Assembly: GCA_934162325.1 (NCBI GenBank)
Contig: CAKPIH010000007.1
Location: 1-39,925 of the forward strand
Direction of reading: 5' to 3'
Length of the DNA: 39,925 bases
DNA from: an uncultured Bacilli bacterium
GTDB lineage: Bacteria > Bacillota_I > Bacilli_A > RF39 > UBA660
The notes under the pieces were generated by a model. That model made no database searches, was not told where the DNA came from, and worked only from the letters and a program-made list of their open reading frames with translations. Position numbers and translations under genes: made by a program. Positions 31,345 to 38,805 of the stretch are shown piece by piece. Position 1 is the stretch's first letter. Every line of letters begins with the position of its first letter.

Positions 31345-31551
31345 TTACTCCTTCCAAAAATCAGCACTAGTACCATTACACTTTTTATTCTCTTTTTTTA
31401 AATAATTATTTTCTTCTTGTAATAAATTTATCTCCAATTGAGACATATATTTCTTATCAAAATAAGTATAAAATACATAAACTATAAAACCTACTATTAC
31501 ATCAATGCTAATTAAACTTAATATTTTATATACAAACTCTAAACTATTCAT
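31345..31551 (-). CDS. 68-residue membrane protein with coiled coil
   Basis: One helix (SIDVIVGFIVYVFYTYF) then a charged coiled coil (LEINLLQEENNYLKKENKK). Start overlaps the stop of the 32-residue gene upstream (TAATG). One-helix-plus-coiled-coil proteins occur in phage assembly complexes and as spanin/holin-like factors; function unproven. Confidence 0.6.
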   Translation of the reverse strand: MNSLEFVYKILSLISIDVIVGFIVYVFYTYFDKKYMSQLEINLLQEENNYLKKENKKCNGTSADFWKE

Positions 31552-31649
31552 TATTTATTCCTCTTTTCTAATATAAATAAAACTATAATACCTATTAAAC
31601 CAACAACACAAGGACCTACTAAATTTACCATTATAAAACTTTTACTCAT
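31551..31649 (-). CDS. 32-residue single-helix peptide, candidate minor coat protein
   Basis: AAAGG lies 7 bases before ATG. Almost entirely one membrane helix (VNLVGPCVVGLIGIIVLFIL) with a basic end (EKRNK). Length and shape match pVII/pIX-type tip proteins of filamentous phages. The ATG and stop pack exactly with neighbours. Confidence 0.55.
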   Translation of the reverse strand: MSKSFIMVNLVGPCVVGLIGIIVLFILEKRNK

Positions 31650-31670
31650 AACTTAACCTTTCTTATATAT

Positions 31671-31700
31671 TAGTAGCACCAGCGCCGCTGGCTGCTACTA
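31671..31700. repeat. G+C-rich 14-bp hairpin between small coat genes
   Basis: TAGTAGCA pairs with TGCTACTA and CCAGCG with CGCTGG inside it, with one bulged C. No T run follows on either strand. It sits just after the 66-residue gene. It may be an mRNA-stability element or partial terminator that adjusts coat-gene dosage. Confidence 0.65.
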
Positions 31701-31706
31701 ATATTA

Positions 31707-31907
31707 CTAAAATATTCTTTCCCAAACTCTATTAAATAGCTTTATTGAAAAATAAATTATAAAAAACCAATATAGAAAAAAGTAAGCATTAGCAACTATG
31801 TTTAAAATTAAAGTCTGATAAGAAGTTAAAGTACTTAAATCTAAATTATATAAAGTAGTAAAATAAGTAATTACTTGTTCTACTGAATATGGCAAAAATA
31901 TACTCAT
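31707..31907 (-). CDS. 66-residue membrane protein of the prophage
   Basis: GGAGATAG precedes ATG. A polar N-terminal helix (PYSVEQVITYFTTLYNLDLSTL) and one long hydrophobic helix (LNIVANAYFFLYWFFIIYF), ending basic (NRVWERIF). A negative/polar front, helix and positive tail is the general plan of filamentous phage coat or pVI-like proteins. Not recognised by family. Confidence 0.6.
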   Translation of the reverse strand: MSIFLPYSVEQVITYFTTLYNLDLSTLTSYQTLILNIVANAYFFLYWFFIIYFSIKLFNRVWERIF

Positions 31908-31912
31908 AAAAT

Positions 31913-32176
31913 CTATCTCCTTTCATGCTTACCCCTATATTCATGTTTTCCAACATACCTTCCAAAAGGACCTATACCTAAATCATGTTTCTCATCTATT
32001 TCATCAACTAAAGTTACTTTTAAGAAACTAATAACCACTAATACTAAAGGAAGAAAAATAAATACAACGCACATTACTAAACCTAAAGTTAAACCATTAC
32101 CTACATCAATAGTAAATAACATCTTTAGAAAATCAGCAGTACATTTAAATATAAATTTAAATACTTCTATCATCAT
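31913..32176 (-). CDS. 87-residue membrane protein of the prophage
   Basis: Two hydrophobic stretches (about 5-20 and 30-55) and a basic, Gly/His-rich tail (GRYVGKHEYRGKHERR). The start (ATGATG, 32,176) overlaps the upstream stop TGA. The ribosome site is AGAGG. Possible minor coat or DNA-contacting tail protein; inference from charge only. Confidence 0.6.
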   Translation of the reverse strand: MMIEVFKFIFKCTADFLKMLFTIDVGNGLTLGLVMCVVFIFLPLVLVVISFLKVTLVDEIDEKHDLGIGPFGRYVGKHEYRGKHERR

Positions 32177-32322
32177 TTACCTCTCACTATAGCTATAGGT
32201 ATATAGAATATACTAAATAATAATGATATTAATAAAAATGCTAATACTAAAGTAAGTACAATATAAACAAATTCAAATTGAACTGGAACTGTTCCAATTA
32301 ATCCTTTTATCATTTCATACAT
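32173..32322 (-). CDS. 49-residue membrane protein, candidate coat protein
   Basis: AGGAGG lies 8 bases before ATG. Short polar front (MYEMIKGLIGTVPVQ), one long helix (FVYIVLTLVLAFLLISLLFS), basic end (VRGK). The pattern of length about 50 and positive C-terminus fits a filamentous-phage coat protein. It overlaps the next gene by four bases. An alternative major-coat candidate is the 59-residue gene at 34,418. Confidence 0.6.
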   Translation of the reverse strand: MYEMIKGLIGTVPVQFEFVYIVLTLVLAFLLISLLFSIFYIPIAIVRGK

Positions 32323-32335
32323 TTTATCAACCTCC

Positions 32336-33715
32336 TTACAAAATAATTTTTAGTAATCCTAAAATTATTGCTAACATGAAACTTATGTATAAGAAATATT
32401 GTAATTGCATTGGAAGTAAAGAAATGAAGTAACCAATTACAATAAATACTTGAGTAACTGAAGACCATATACCTTTTATAAAATCTAAAGGACCAGTAAA
32501 TATATCAGACCATTTAAAATCAGAACCCATAATACTAGCAGTACAATTGAAATCTCCTACAGCACAACTAGCACCAGAAACATAACCCTCATCTTCACTT
32601 TTAGTAGCAGTATCAGTAAGTTTATCATAAGGAATAGTAGAATACTTTTTACCATTAATAGTAAGTATAGGATTATCTTTATCTTCCTCAGTAATATAAT
32701 GAATATTAAATACTGATGAGTCTATCTTAACTTTATTTTCTTTAGATGTATCATAAGCTTTTAAATAATAAATAGAATGATTTTTCAAATCAGAATCTAA
32801 TATATAAGTACTAACTGGAGTAAAATCAGAATAATAAATACTACATTTCTGCATTTTAGTACCATTTAAAATATCTTTTCTTTCTTTTAAGCCATAATCA
32901 TAAACTGGTGTTAAACAATACTGACCTTTAACATAATTAGTAACACTAAATTCTTCAGTCTTACTATAATCTTTTAATGATAAAGCAATATATGGGTAAC
33001 TATTTAAATCAACTTCTACTAAATTACTTTTATCAGTAAAATCTTTACCTTTATAAATAGTAGGTAATATATCTCCATTTTTTAATATGTAAGTATTGCC
33101 ACTATCTAAATAATTGTTAATTATAACTGAATCATAATCAGTATAAAACATTAAGTCAAAATTAGAAGAAACTAAAAAACTAGAATTAAAAATAGGAGTA
33201 CTTGAAGAATCAGGATTAGAATAAATACTGAAAGCATAATGAGATGGAGAAGAAATATATTTTTTTAATTCTGGAAGATTATAAGTAGTAGAACTACTAT
33301 TATAAGAAACTTCTAAATTTTGCCATTTTTCATTTATAGGAGCACTACCAAGTTCAGTATTATCTTCCAACAAATTATAACCATAACCATTATTCTTACC
33401 TTTTTTATAATTAAAACTAAACTTTTGATTAGACATAACCATACTTAAATTAATATAAAAGCCTGTAGAAGAAGGAGATACTCCAACCTCTATAACATAA
33501 AATGGATAAATATCAGAATAATCAGACTCGTATTTCTCAAATAACAATCTTCCTAATTCTTCTAAATACCCTTTATAATCTTTATTAGTAAATAACTCTT
33601 GAACTGACATATCAGAAGTATAAGAATTAGAATTATTAAGTTCTATAGATTCTGCTTTTACGCTACTAATAAACATAAATGGTATCATTAATAATAAATA
33701 TTTTAAATATTTCAC
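32336..33715 (-). CDS. Large secreted, membrane-anchored phage protein (pIII-like candidate)
   Basis: The start is GTG at 33,715, after AAGGAGGTGG and overlapping the upstream TGA; about 459 residues. A signal peptide (MKYLKYLLLMIPFMFISSVKA) is followed by about 340 residues of exported beta-type sequence, two Cys near the end (SCAVGDFNC), and two C-terminal membrane helices (VTQVFIVIGYFISLLP and the final IIL-rich helix). Signal peptide, long exported body and C-terminal anchor directly upstream of small coat genes is the layout of the adsorption protein pIII, here perhaps fused to a pVI-like end. Receptor unknown. Confidence 0.7.
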   Translation of the reverse strand: MKYLKYLLLMIPFMFISSVKAESIELNNSNSYTSDMSVQELFTNKDYKGYLEELGRLLFEKYESDYSDIYPFYVIEVGVSPSSTGFYINLSMVMSNQKFSFNYKKGKNNGYGYNLLEDNTELGSAPINEKWQNLEVSYNSSSTTYNLPELKKYISSPSHYAFSIYSNPDSSSTPIFNSSFLVSSNFDLMFYTDYDSVIINNYLDSGNTYILKNGDILPTIYKGKDFTDKSNLVEVDLNSYPYIALSLKDYSKTEEFSVTNYVKGQYCLTPVYDYGLKERKDILNGTKMQKCSIYYSDFTPVSTYILDSDLKNHSIYYLKAYDTSKENKVKIDSSVFNIHYITEEDKDNPILTINGKKYSTIPYDKLTDTATKSEDEGYVSGASCAVGDFNCTASIMGSDFKWSDIFTGPLDFIKGIWSSVTQVFIVIGYFISLLPMQLQYFLYISFMLAIILGLLKIIL

Positions 33716-34395
33716 ATTAACCACCTCCTTATTAATTCAATTATAAATACTAATATTAGTACTACTATCATTGACAAATATACATAATTACTTACTATTT
33801 GCTCTCCTAAATAGCCTAATTTATCTATACATATAGTATAAAAATTAGCTATTATTTGTTTCTCACTTTTATGAGGATCAGGTGGAACAATATTTTCCTG
33901 ATATTTTAAATAAAAATCATAGGGAAAAATAAATTTTGAACCACCAGGCATTTCATAAGAAAAATCATTATAAATATACACATAACTTAAACTAAATTTT
34001 GGATAATAATTCGAATTTACAATATATTGTGGATAATAATAAATATTACCACTAAAATATGAAACAACTCTTTCTTTTGAAAAAGATTTAAAATCTTTTG
34101 TACAATAACCTTCTTTTAATTCGGTAATAAGACTTGTAGAAAAGCTCATACCAGAATTAAAATAACAAGCAGAATAGTAATTAGAATTATGATAATAATA
34201 AATATTATAATATGTATAATCAGTACTATTTAGATATCCCTCCGTTTTTCTTTTAAATTCTAAAAAAGTATCATTATAAAAATCAAAATTAGAAATATTT
34301 ACCTCATAATAAGCTTTAGCATTTACCTCTTTAATAGAAATAAAAAAGAAAGAAGACAATACTAGAAATAAAGTAATAACTAAACTCTTTTTCAT
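33712..34395 (-). CDS. Secreted, C-terminally anchored phage protein
   Basis: 227 residues. GAAAGGAG precedes ATG. A signal peptide (MKKSLVITLFLVLSSFFFIS) is followed by an exported Tyr/Asn/Ser-rich part with Cys at about 78 and 97, and one C-terminal transmembrane helix (LSMIVVLILVFIIELI) with a basic end. Same plan as the larger neighbour, to which it is translationally coupled (GTGA). Probably a second tip or adsorption component; unlike any family I can name. Confidence 0.65.
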   Translation of the reverse strand: MKKSLVITLFLVLSSFFFISIKEVNAKAYYEVNISNFDFYNDTFLEFKRKTEGYLNSTDYTYYNIYYYHNSNYYSACYFNSGMSFSTSLITELKEGYCTKDFKSFSKERVVSYFSGNIYYYPQYIVNSNYYPKFSLSYVYIYNDFSYEMPGGSKFIFPYDFYLKYQENIVPPDPHKSEKQIIANFYTICIDKLGYLGEQIVSNYVYLSMIVVLILVFIIELIRRWLM

Positions 34396-34417
34396 AATAT
34401 ATATCTCCTTTCATATA

Positions 34418-34597
34418 CTAAAACATTTTTTTAACAAAATGTACAATAGCAAATGCAAATGGTATACAGAAACCAATTAATAATAATGGATTTCCAACAA
34501 TAGTTTCACATACACTACCTACATAGCCTATCATACTAGCAAACACTGAACCAATATCAGTAAGAACACTTGCTAAAGTAATTTCTCCAACAACCAT
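34418..34597 (-). CDS. 59-residue candidate major coat protein
   Basis: AGGAGGGGG precedes ATG. Amphipathic front (ITLASVLTDIGSVFASMIGY), second half SVCETIVGNPLLLIGFCIP then a helix and basic end (HFVKKMF). Small-residue-rich front, GNPLLL-type hydrophobic core and Lys-rich tail are as expected for the DNA-packing coat protein of filamentous phages, and the motif resembles small coat-like proteins of gut Firmicutes inoviruses as I remember them. It lies between the SSB-like and adsorption genes, the classical coat position. Confidence 0.65.
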   Translation of the reverse strand: MVVGEITLASVLTDIGSVFASMIGYVGSVCETIVGNPLLLIGFCIPFAFAIVHFVKKMF

Positions 34598-34657
34598 AAA
34601 CCAATTCCCCCTCCTATTTTATTCTTTTTATATCAATCATAATGATTTGATATCATA

Positions 34658-34840
34658 CTACTTTCCAAAAGGACTTAAAGATTTATTATTATTAAGTAAT
34701 AACTCTTTCTCAGCAGACTCTAAAAAAACTCTTTTACTATAAGTATCAGTAATTTTTAAAGATAAATATTCATATTCATTTCCCTTTTGCGAAATGCCTT
34801 TTTCCAATGAGCACTTAAGCGTGAATTCTTTATTATTCAT
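34658..34840 (-). CDS. Candidate single-strand DNA-binding protein (pV-like)
   Basis: 60 residues. AAAGGAG precedes ATG. CSLEKGISQKGNEYEYLSLKI followed by TYSKRVFLESAEKELLL matches the small beta-barrel pattern of phage SSBs (K-G-x-x-Y-x-L and RVFL). It would coat the new single strand before packaging. Position just before the coat gene agrees. The protein is shorter than M13 pV (87), so the call is tentative. Confidence 0.5.
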   Translation of the reverse strand: MNNKEFTLKCSLEKGISQKGNEYEYLSLKITDTYSKRVFLESAEKELLLNNNKSLSPFGK

Positions 34841-34859
34841 AATTATACTCTCCTTTCAT

Positions 34860-34875
34860 ATGTTAATGATAACAT
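34860..34875. promoter_or_regulatory. Palindrome upstream of the structural operon
   Basis: ATGTTA-ATGA-TAACAT, immediately before the SSB-like gene's ribosome site; a possible operator. Confidence 0.4.
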
Positions 34876-34902
34876 TAAAAAAAACTATCTCCACCTTTCA
34901 AA

Positions 34903-34926
34903 GAAAAAAGTTAGCAAATGCTAACT
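34903..34926 (-). terminator. Terminator after the first prophage gene
   Basis: AGTTAGC-ATTT-GCTAACT then six T on the minus strand, overlapping the stop of the 60-residue gene. Confidence 0.8.
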
Positions 34927-35103
34927 AAATTTATATAATTTATAATTATGATTATCTAAACATAAAATAATATAATCAAAAACAGAATTTCTAAACTTCC
35001 TATTTAACTCTTTTATTTCATAATCATATTTAACACTTATCTCTTTTAGATCATCATAATAACATAATAAATTATCATTTAAATCATATAAAGCAAAATA
35101 CAA
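34921..35103 (-). CDS. 60-residue protein beside attR of element 2
   Basis: The start is TTG at 35,103, 5 bases after AAAGGA. The protein is soluble, Tyr/Asp/Leu-rich (LYDLNDNLLCYYDDLKEIS) with a basic middle. It has its own terminator and is separated from the structural operon, so it may be a regulator or early protein of the phage. No family recognised. Confidence 0.5.
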   Translation of the reverse strand: MYFALYDLNDNLLCYYDDLKEISVKYDYEIKELNRKFRNSVFDYIILCLDNHNYKLYKFS

Positions 35104-35138
35104 TTTAATCCTTTCCGATTACTTTAATAGTGGAAACA

Positions 35139-35159
35139 AATTCCATACTGGTCACCATT
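35139..35159 (+). other. attR of element 2
   Basis: Exact 21-bp copy of the tRNA-Glu 3' end including CCA. No anticodon or D arm precedes it, so it is not a tRNA gene. Confidence 0.88.
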
Positions 35160-35168
35160 GTAAATATT

Positions 35169-35195
35169 AAAACTCTTGAATAATCAAGAGTTTTT
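35169..35195. terminator. Bidirectional terminator of the tRNA cluster and popT
   Basis: AAAACTCTTGA-ATAA-TCAAGAGTTTT with A/T runs on both sides. Before the insertion it would have ended the tRNA-Ile/Glu transcript; it also overlaps the popT stop. Confidence 0.85.
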
Positions 35196-35979
35196 ATTTT
35201 TCATCAAAAATATTAGAAATAACTATTCCACATATCATAAATATAATTCCAATAATCAAATCACTAATATATACCTTAGTTTTAAATATCTGTATAATAA
35301 GAAGAACTACACTAGAAATAAACATTCCGAGTATAAAAGCATACATCTTATTATTATGTTTTCTAAATAAATAATCAACAACTTTAACAAGTAAAATAAC
35401 TGTAACTATAATACCAATAACAAAAGGTATAATAATTCTAATATTAGTAATATTACCAATAGAATAAACAATAATATCATAAGTACCAAACAACATAAGT
35501 AAAGCAGTTCCACTTATTCCCGGTATAATACTACCAATAGCTTCAAGTACACCAGAAACAAAAAACATAATAAAATCAAAAAAATTATTTTTAATAACAT
35601 AACTATTATTAATATTTAAAATAACAATAAGAAAAAAAATAATAAAACTAATAATACTAATATAATAATCCTTCTTGTTAACCTTATTAACAATAAAAGG
35701 AAAGCCTCCAATTATAAGACCAACAAAGAAAAGCATTGTTATAACATAATACTTATCTAGACATAAACTAATAATCTTACTAAATAAAATAATTGATACT
35801 ATAACTCCAATACCTATCGGAAATAAATACTTAATAGCAGCTTTAATATTATTCTTAAAATTACAAATATAAAAAATAGCCTTATCATAAACACCCATAA
35901 TAGTAGCAAGCATAGCTCCACTTACTCCTGGTATAATCTTACCAATGCCAATAATAAATCCTTTTATAAAATTTATCAT
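35194..35979 (-). CDS. popT: DUF368/PopT-family polyprenyl-phosphate transporter
   Basis: 261 residues, about eight membrane helices. Two related re-entrant motifs typical of DUF368 are present: GIGKIIPGVSGAMLATIMGVYD near the start and AIGSIIPGISGTALLMLFGTYD in the second half, showing the internal duplication of the family. PopT proteins return undecaprenyl phosphate across the membrane for re-use in wall and surface-polymer synthesis. Its start overlaps the stop of the hydrolase gene (TAATG), making a two-gene operon with a clear wall theme. Confidence 0.88.
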   Translation of the reverse strand: MINFIKGFIIGIGKIIPGVSGAMLATIMGVYDKAIFYICNFKNNIKAAIKYLFPIGIGVIVSIILFSKIISLCLDKYYVITMLFFVGLIIGGFPFIVNKVNKKDYYISIISFIIFFLIVILNINNSYVIKNNFFDFIMFFVSGVLEAIGSIIPGISGTALLMLFGTYDIIVYSIGNITNIRIIIPFVIGIIVTVILLVKVVDYLFRKHNNKMYAFILGMFISSVVLLIIQIFKTKVYISDLIIGIIFMICGIVISNIFDEK

Positions 35980-36404
35980 TAATGTATCTCTTTACATACT
36001 CCAGGATTTGGTTTATAAAAACAATGATTTTTATATTTACCGGCAAAATCCTGTCCCCACCAAGTACTAGTACAACTAGTTCCACTTTTAGGAGCATAAA
36101 ACCATAAGGCATTAGTAGCAGGATAATAATATTCTCCCCTTATAACTCTCTCAGCAAGTTCACTTTCTTTAGCAGTAGGATTACCATAAAATAAAGAACT
36201 ACTAGTTCCTGAAAAACCACCTGGACTTTGATAAACCATCTCTGAGATAGTTCTAATATCTTTAAAAGTAAGACAATCAGCTAGTACTCTATTAATACCA
36301 ACATTACCAACCATAAGCATACCAAGTTCTCCCTCACCAACTGCTTCTGCTCTCATAAGTCTAGCAAGTAATTCTTTTTCTTTAGTAGTATATTTAACAA
36401 TCAT
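35979..36404 (-). CDS. SleB/CwlJ-like cell-wall hydrolase domain protein
   Basis: 141 residues, the size of a stand-alone Hydrolase_2 domain. LLARLMRAEAVGEGELGMLMVGNVGINRV holds the catalytic Glu region of the family, followed by FSGTSSSLFYGNPTAKESELAERVIRGE, PATNALWFYAP and CTSTWWGQDFAGKYKNHCFY. The family cuts peptidoglycan glycan strands as lytic transglycosylases. There is no signal peptide, so export or a spore-type role is unclear. Coupled to popT. Confidence 0.85.
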   Translation of the reverse strand: MIVKYTTKEKELLARLMRAEAVGEGELGMLMVGNVGINRVLADCLTFKDIRTISEMVYQSPGGFSGTSSSLFYGNPTAKESELAERVIRGEYYYPATNALWFYAPKSGTSCTSTWWGQDFAGKYKNHCFYKPNPGVCKEIH

Positions 36405-36445
36405 AACATCACCACTAAATTATATGATAAAATTAAAAAATAAAT

Positions 36446-36471
36446 CAAAAAAACTCACACTATGGTGAATT
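36446..36471 (-). terminator. Terminator of the S41 protease gene
   Basis: AATTCAC and GTGAGTT pair (one T-G) with a seven-T run on the minus strand. Confidence 0.6.
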
Positions 36472-36475
36472 TTTA

Positions 36476-37756
36476 TTATTCTAATATCAATTTAATAGCC
36501 TCTTGAAGTTGATTATCATTCTCATTAGTAGGATTATTAAAATATTCCTCATTTAACTCAACAACCTTAGTAGGAGTAACACCAACCCCATTAATAGAAT
36601 TACCATCAGGAGTTAACCATTTCTGAGTAGTATACTTAATCATACTACCATCTAAAAGTTTCTTAGTTTGTTGTACAGTACCTTTACCATAACTATTAGT
36701 ACCAACAATATCTCCACCATAACTCTCTTTAATAGCGGAAGCAAGTATTTCACTCGCCGAAGCACTGCCACCATTAATAAGAACAACAATATCGTATTTC
36801 CTTTTTTCTTTAGTAGTATCCTTCTTCTTAACCTTTCCCTTAGAATCTTCTAACTGATAAATAACCTTTCCCTTGTCTAAAAACAAATTACATATATCAG
36901 TAACTGAAGATAAATAACCACCACTATTATCTCTAACATCAATAATAAGATCATCAATATTACTCTTTTCTAATTCACCTAATTTATTCTTAAATTGTTT
37001 ATAAGAATTACTAGCAAATAAAGAAATCTTAATATATCCAATTTTCTTACTATCTTGTTCAATAACTTTACCACTAACATGAGGAATTTCAACTTTACTC
37101 AAATTAATAGAAATATCTTTTTCTTCATTATCTCTTTTAACAGTAAGAACAACCTTAGACTTACCACTATTCTTAATATAATCAGAAATATCATTACTAT
37201 TTTTACCTTCGTAACTTTCACCATCAACCTTAAGAATAATATCTCCTACCTTAAGTCCTGCTTTATAAGAAGGTGAATCTTCAAACATATCAATAACACT
37301 AATAGTACCATCTTCTAAAGTAGCAACAGTACATCCAATACCTTCATAACTACCATTAATAGTTTCATCAAAAGAACTAGTACTATCTGTATCACTATAA
37401 CTAGTAAAAGTATCACCTACTGAAGAAATCATTCCCTCTACTGCCCCATCTATTAGTTTATCTCTATCAAGTTCGCCATAATAATTATCAACAATAGCAT
37501 AATAAGTATCAACAACTTTCTTTAAATCTTTAGTAACTGCTAAATAATTCTTACCAGTAATTATACTAATACCACCAAAACACATAAGAATACCAATACC
37601 AATAGAAAATATCATTACAATAATAACTTCTTTTGAAGTATATAATTCTCTCTCTTTATTCTTATTATCACTATCAATATCTATTTTTTTCTCTTTTACT
37701 TTTTTATTACTACCTTTTTTCTTCTTTATATCTTTTTTATTATCAATTCTAGTCAC
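36476..37756 (-). CDS. S41 carboxy-terminal processing protease
   Basis: 426 residues, GTG start at 37,756 after GGAG. A Lys-rich cytosolic tail is followed by one transmembrane helix (VIIVMIFSIGIGILMCFGG), an N-terminal helical region, a PDZ domain (about 130-215; DSPSYKAGLKVGDIILKVDG), and the S41 catalytic domain with Ser in NGGSASASEILASA and Lys in SYGKGTVQ. CtpA/CtpB-type enzymes cleave exported proteins from their C-terminus outside the membrane. It is a single gene with its own terminator. Confidence 0.93.
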   Translation of the reverse strand: MTRIDNKKDIKKKKGSNKKVKEKKIDIDSDNKNKERELYTSKEVIIVMIFSIGIGILMCFGGISIITGKNYLAVTKDLKKVVDTYYAIVDNYYGELDRDKLIDGAVEGMISSVGDTFTSYSDTDSTSSFDETINGSYEGIGCTVATLEDGTISVIDMFEDSPSYKAGLKVGDIILKVDGESYEGKNSNDISDYIKNSGKSKVVLTVKRDNEEKDISINLSKVEIPHVSGKVIEQDSKKIGYIKISLFASNSYKQFKNKLGELEKSNIDDLIIDVRDNSGGYLSSVTDICNLFLDKGKVIYQLEDSKGKVKKKDTTKEKRKYDIVVLINGGSASASEILASAIKESYGGDIVGTNSYGKGTVQQTKKLLDGSMIKYTTQKWLTPDGNSINGVGVTPTKVVELNEEYFNNPTNENDNQLQEAIKLILE

Positions 37757-37818
37757 ACTATCATCTCCATACTAATTTTACCACATAAAAAATAAAAAAG
37801 ATATAATTAAATAAATAA

Positions 37819-38109
37819 TTATACACTTTTTATAATAAGATAATAACCCAAATAACTAATAATACCACATATATAAAATACTATACTTATAACTAAAAAT
37901 TGATTAAATATAACATTAATAACATTACTAATATTAATAAAATAAATATTACTCTTAATAATAAACTTAAATATTAATCCAATAACAATAATAAAACTAC
38001 CAGAAATAATAAAAGTATATCCTAATCTTCTTAATATATTAATCTTATTCTTTTCCAAAATAAATAATAAAGCAATAATAATAAAAATAATTATAAACAA
38101 AACAATCAT
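37819..38109 (-). CDS. Small polytopic membrane protein
   Basis: 96 residues with three or four hydrophobic helices rich in Ile and Phe, and a conserved-looking polar turn EKNKINILRRLGYTFI after the first. The start overlaps the upstream gene by four bases (ATGA), so the two are co-translated. Family not recognised; YdgA/DUF-type envelope proteins are possible. Confidence 0.6.
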   Translation of the reverse strand: MIVLFIIIFIIIALLFILEKNKINILRRLGYTFIISGSFIIVIGLIFKFIIKSNIYFINISNVINVIFNQFLVISIVFYICGIISYLGYYLIIKSV

Positions 38110-38579
38110 AAATTACTAATAAGATTAACATCTAAATCATAAATATAATCACTAATATCACTTCTATATACATTACTCTTATCAATTACCTTATTCTTAA
38201 GTATAGTATTAATACTATCATCTTTATTAACATCATTAACAATCATATTATAAATATCATCATTACTAAGTTTAGTACTACCTCTTAACTTATAACTAAC
38301 AACATTATCAAGTACTGTCTTCAAACTATCATTAAGATAACTAGAATTCATTAAAACATCCATATCACTATCATTAATATTAAGTTCATCCCTAACATCA
38401 TAATAAGTACTATTATAATTACCATTATCATCACTAAGTAAATCCTTAATATTAATAACATTAACTATCTTATCTACCCCATTATCACTAACAACATTAA
38501 TAATAACAGCATAAGTCCCCATAATAGTACTAACCCCCACAAGTAATACTAATAAAACACTAACAATAATCTTCTTCAT
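38106..38579 (-). CDS. Exported or membrane-anchored protein of unknown function
   Basis: 157 residues. An N-terminal signal or anchor helix (MKKIIVSVLLVLLVGVSTIMG) is followed by an extracellular Asp/Asn/Ser-rich helical region without Cys. GEIYATG-like spacing gives a weak ribosome site. It forms an operon with the membrane protein downstream; the pair could act together, but no family is recognised. Confidence 0.6.
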   Translation of the reverse strand: MKKIIVSVLLVLLVGVSTIMGTYAVIINVVSDNGVDKIVNVINIKDLLSDDNGNYNSTYYDVRDELNINDSDMDVLMNSSYLNDSLKTVLDNVVSYKLRGSTKLSNDDIYNMIVNDVNKDDSINTILKNKVIDKSNVYRSDISDYIYDLDVNLISNL

Positions 38580-38630
38580 ATATATTTCACCATTATTAAT
38601 ATTACCAATTAACTCTAAATAATACTCAAA

Positions 38631-38658
38631 GAAAAAAGATAGTAATCATATACTATCT
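38631..38658 (-). terminator. Terminator of the right-edge surface gene
   Basis: AGATAGTA and TACTATCT with a 6-base loop, followed by six T on the minus strand. Confidence 0.75.
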
Positions 38659-38748
38659 CTATATTAATTTTTGGTGTTTATCTCACAGCAAAAATCCCCT
38701 ATTTCGCCTCTTTGTTTTCTTATCGTTGTATACCGACCTGATTACCGC

Positions 38749-38776
38749 TGCCTAGTGAAAAGGGTTTCACTAGGCA
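38749..38776. repeat. Perfect 12-bp hairpin downstream of the variable-region gene
   Basis: TGCCTAGTGAAA and TTTCACTAGGCA with a 4-base loop, 30 bases after the stop codon. No T run follows, so it is not a normal terminator. Hairpins at this position mark targets of diversity-generating retroelements. Confidence 0.7.
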
Positions 38777-38805
38777 CTTTAGATTTCAGATTCTAGTCTT
38801 CATTT

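Larger units (their letters stand above)
27675..35159. mobile_element. Element 2: inovirus-like (filamentous phage) prophage, about 7.5 kb
   Basis: Bounded by a 21-bp repeat of the tRNA-Glu 3' end. On the minus strand it has, in transcription order, a small early gene, an SSB-like gene, a candidate major coat gene, two signal-peptide/C-terminal-anchor proteins, six very small membrane proteins, a Zot-type ATPase, a hairpin-rich control region, Rep, two tiny genes and an integrase. One small plus-strand gene has its own promoter. Genome size, Rep+Zot pair and small coat proteins match Inoviridae/Plectroviridae-type phages. No reading frame looks broken. Confidence 0.88.

Noticed and set aside
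35139..35159. A second tRNA-Glu gene at attR
   Set aside because: Only the last 19 tRNA bases are present; the sequence to the left makes no T-stem partner, anticodon or D arm.
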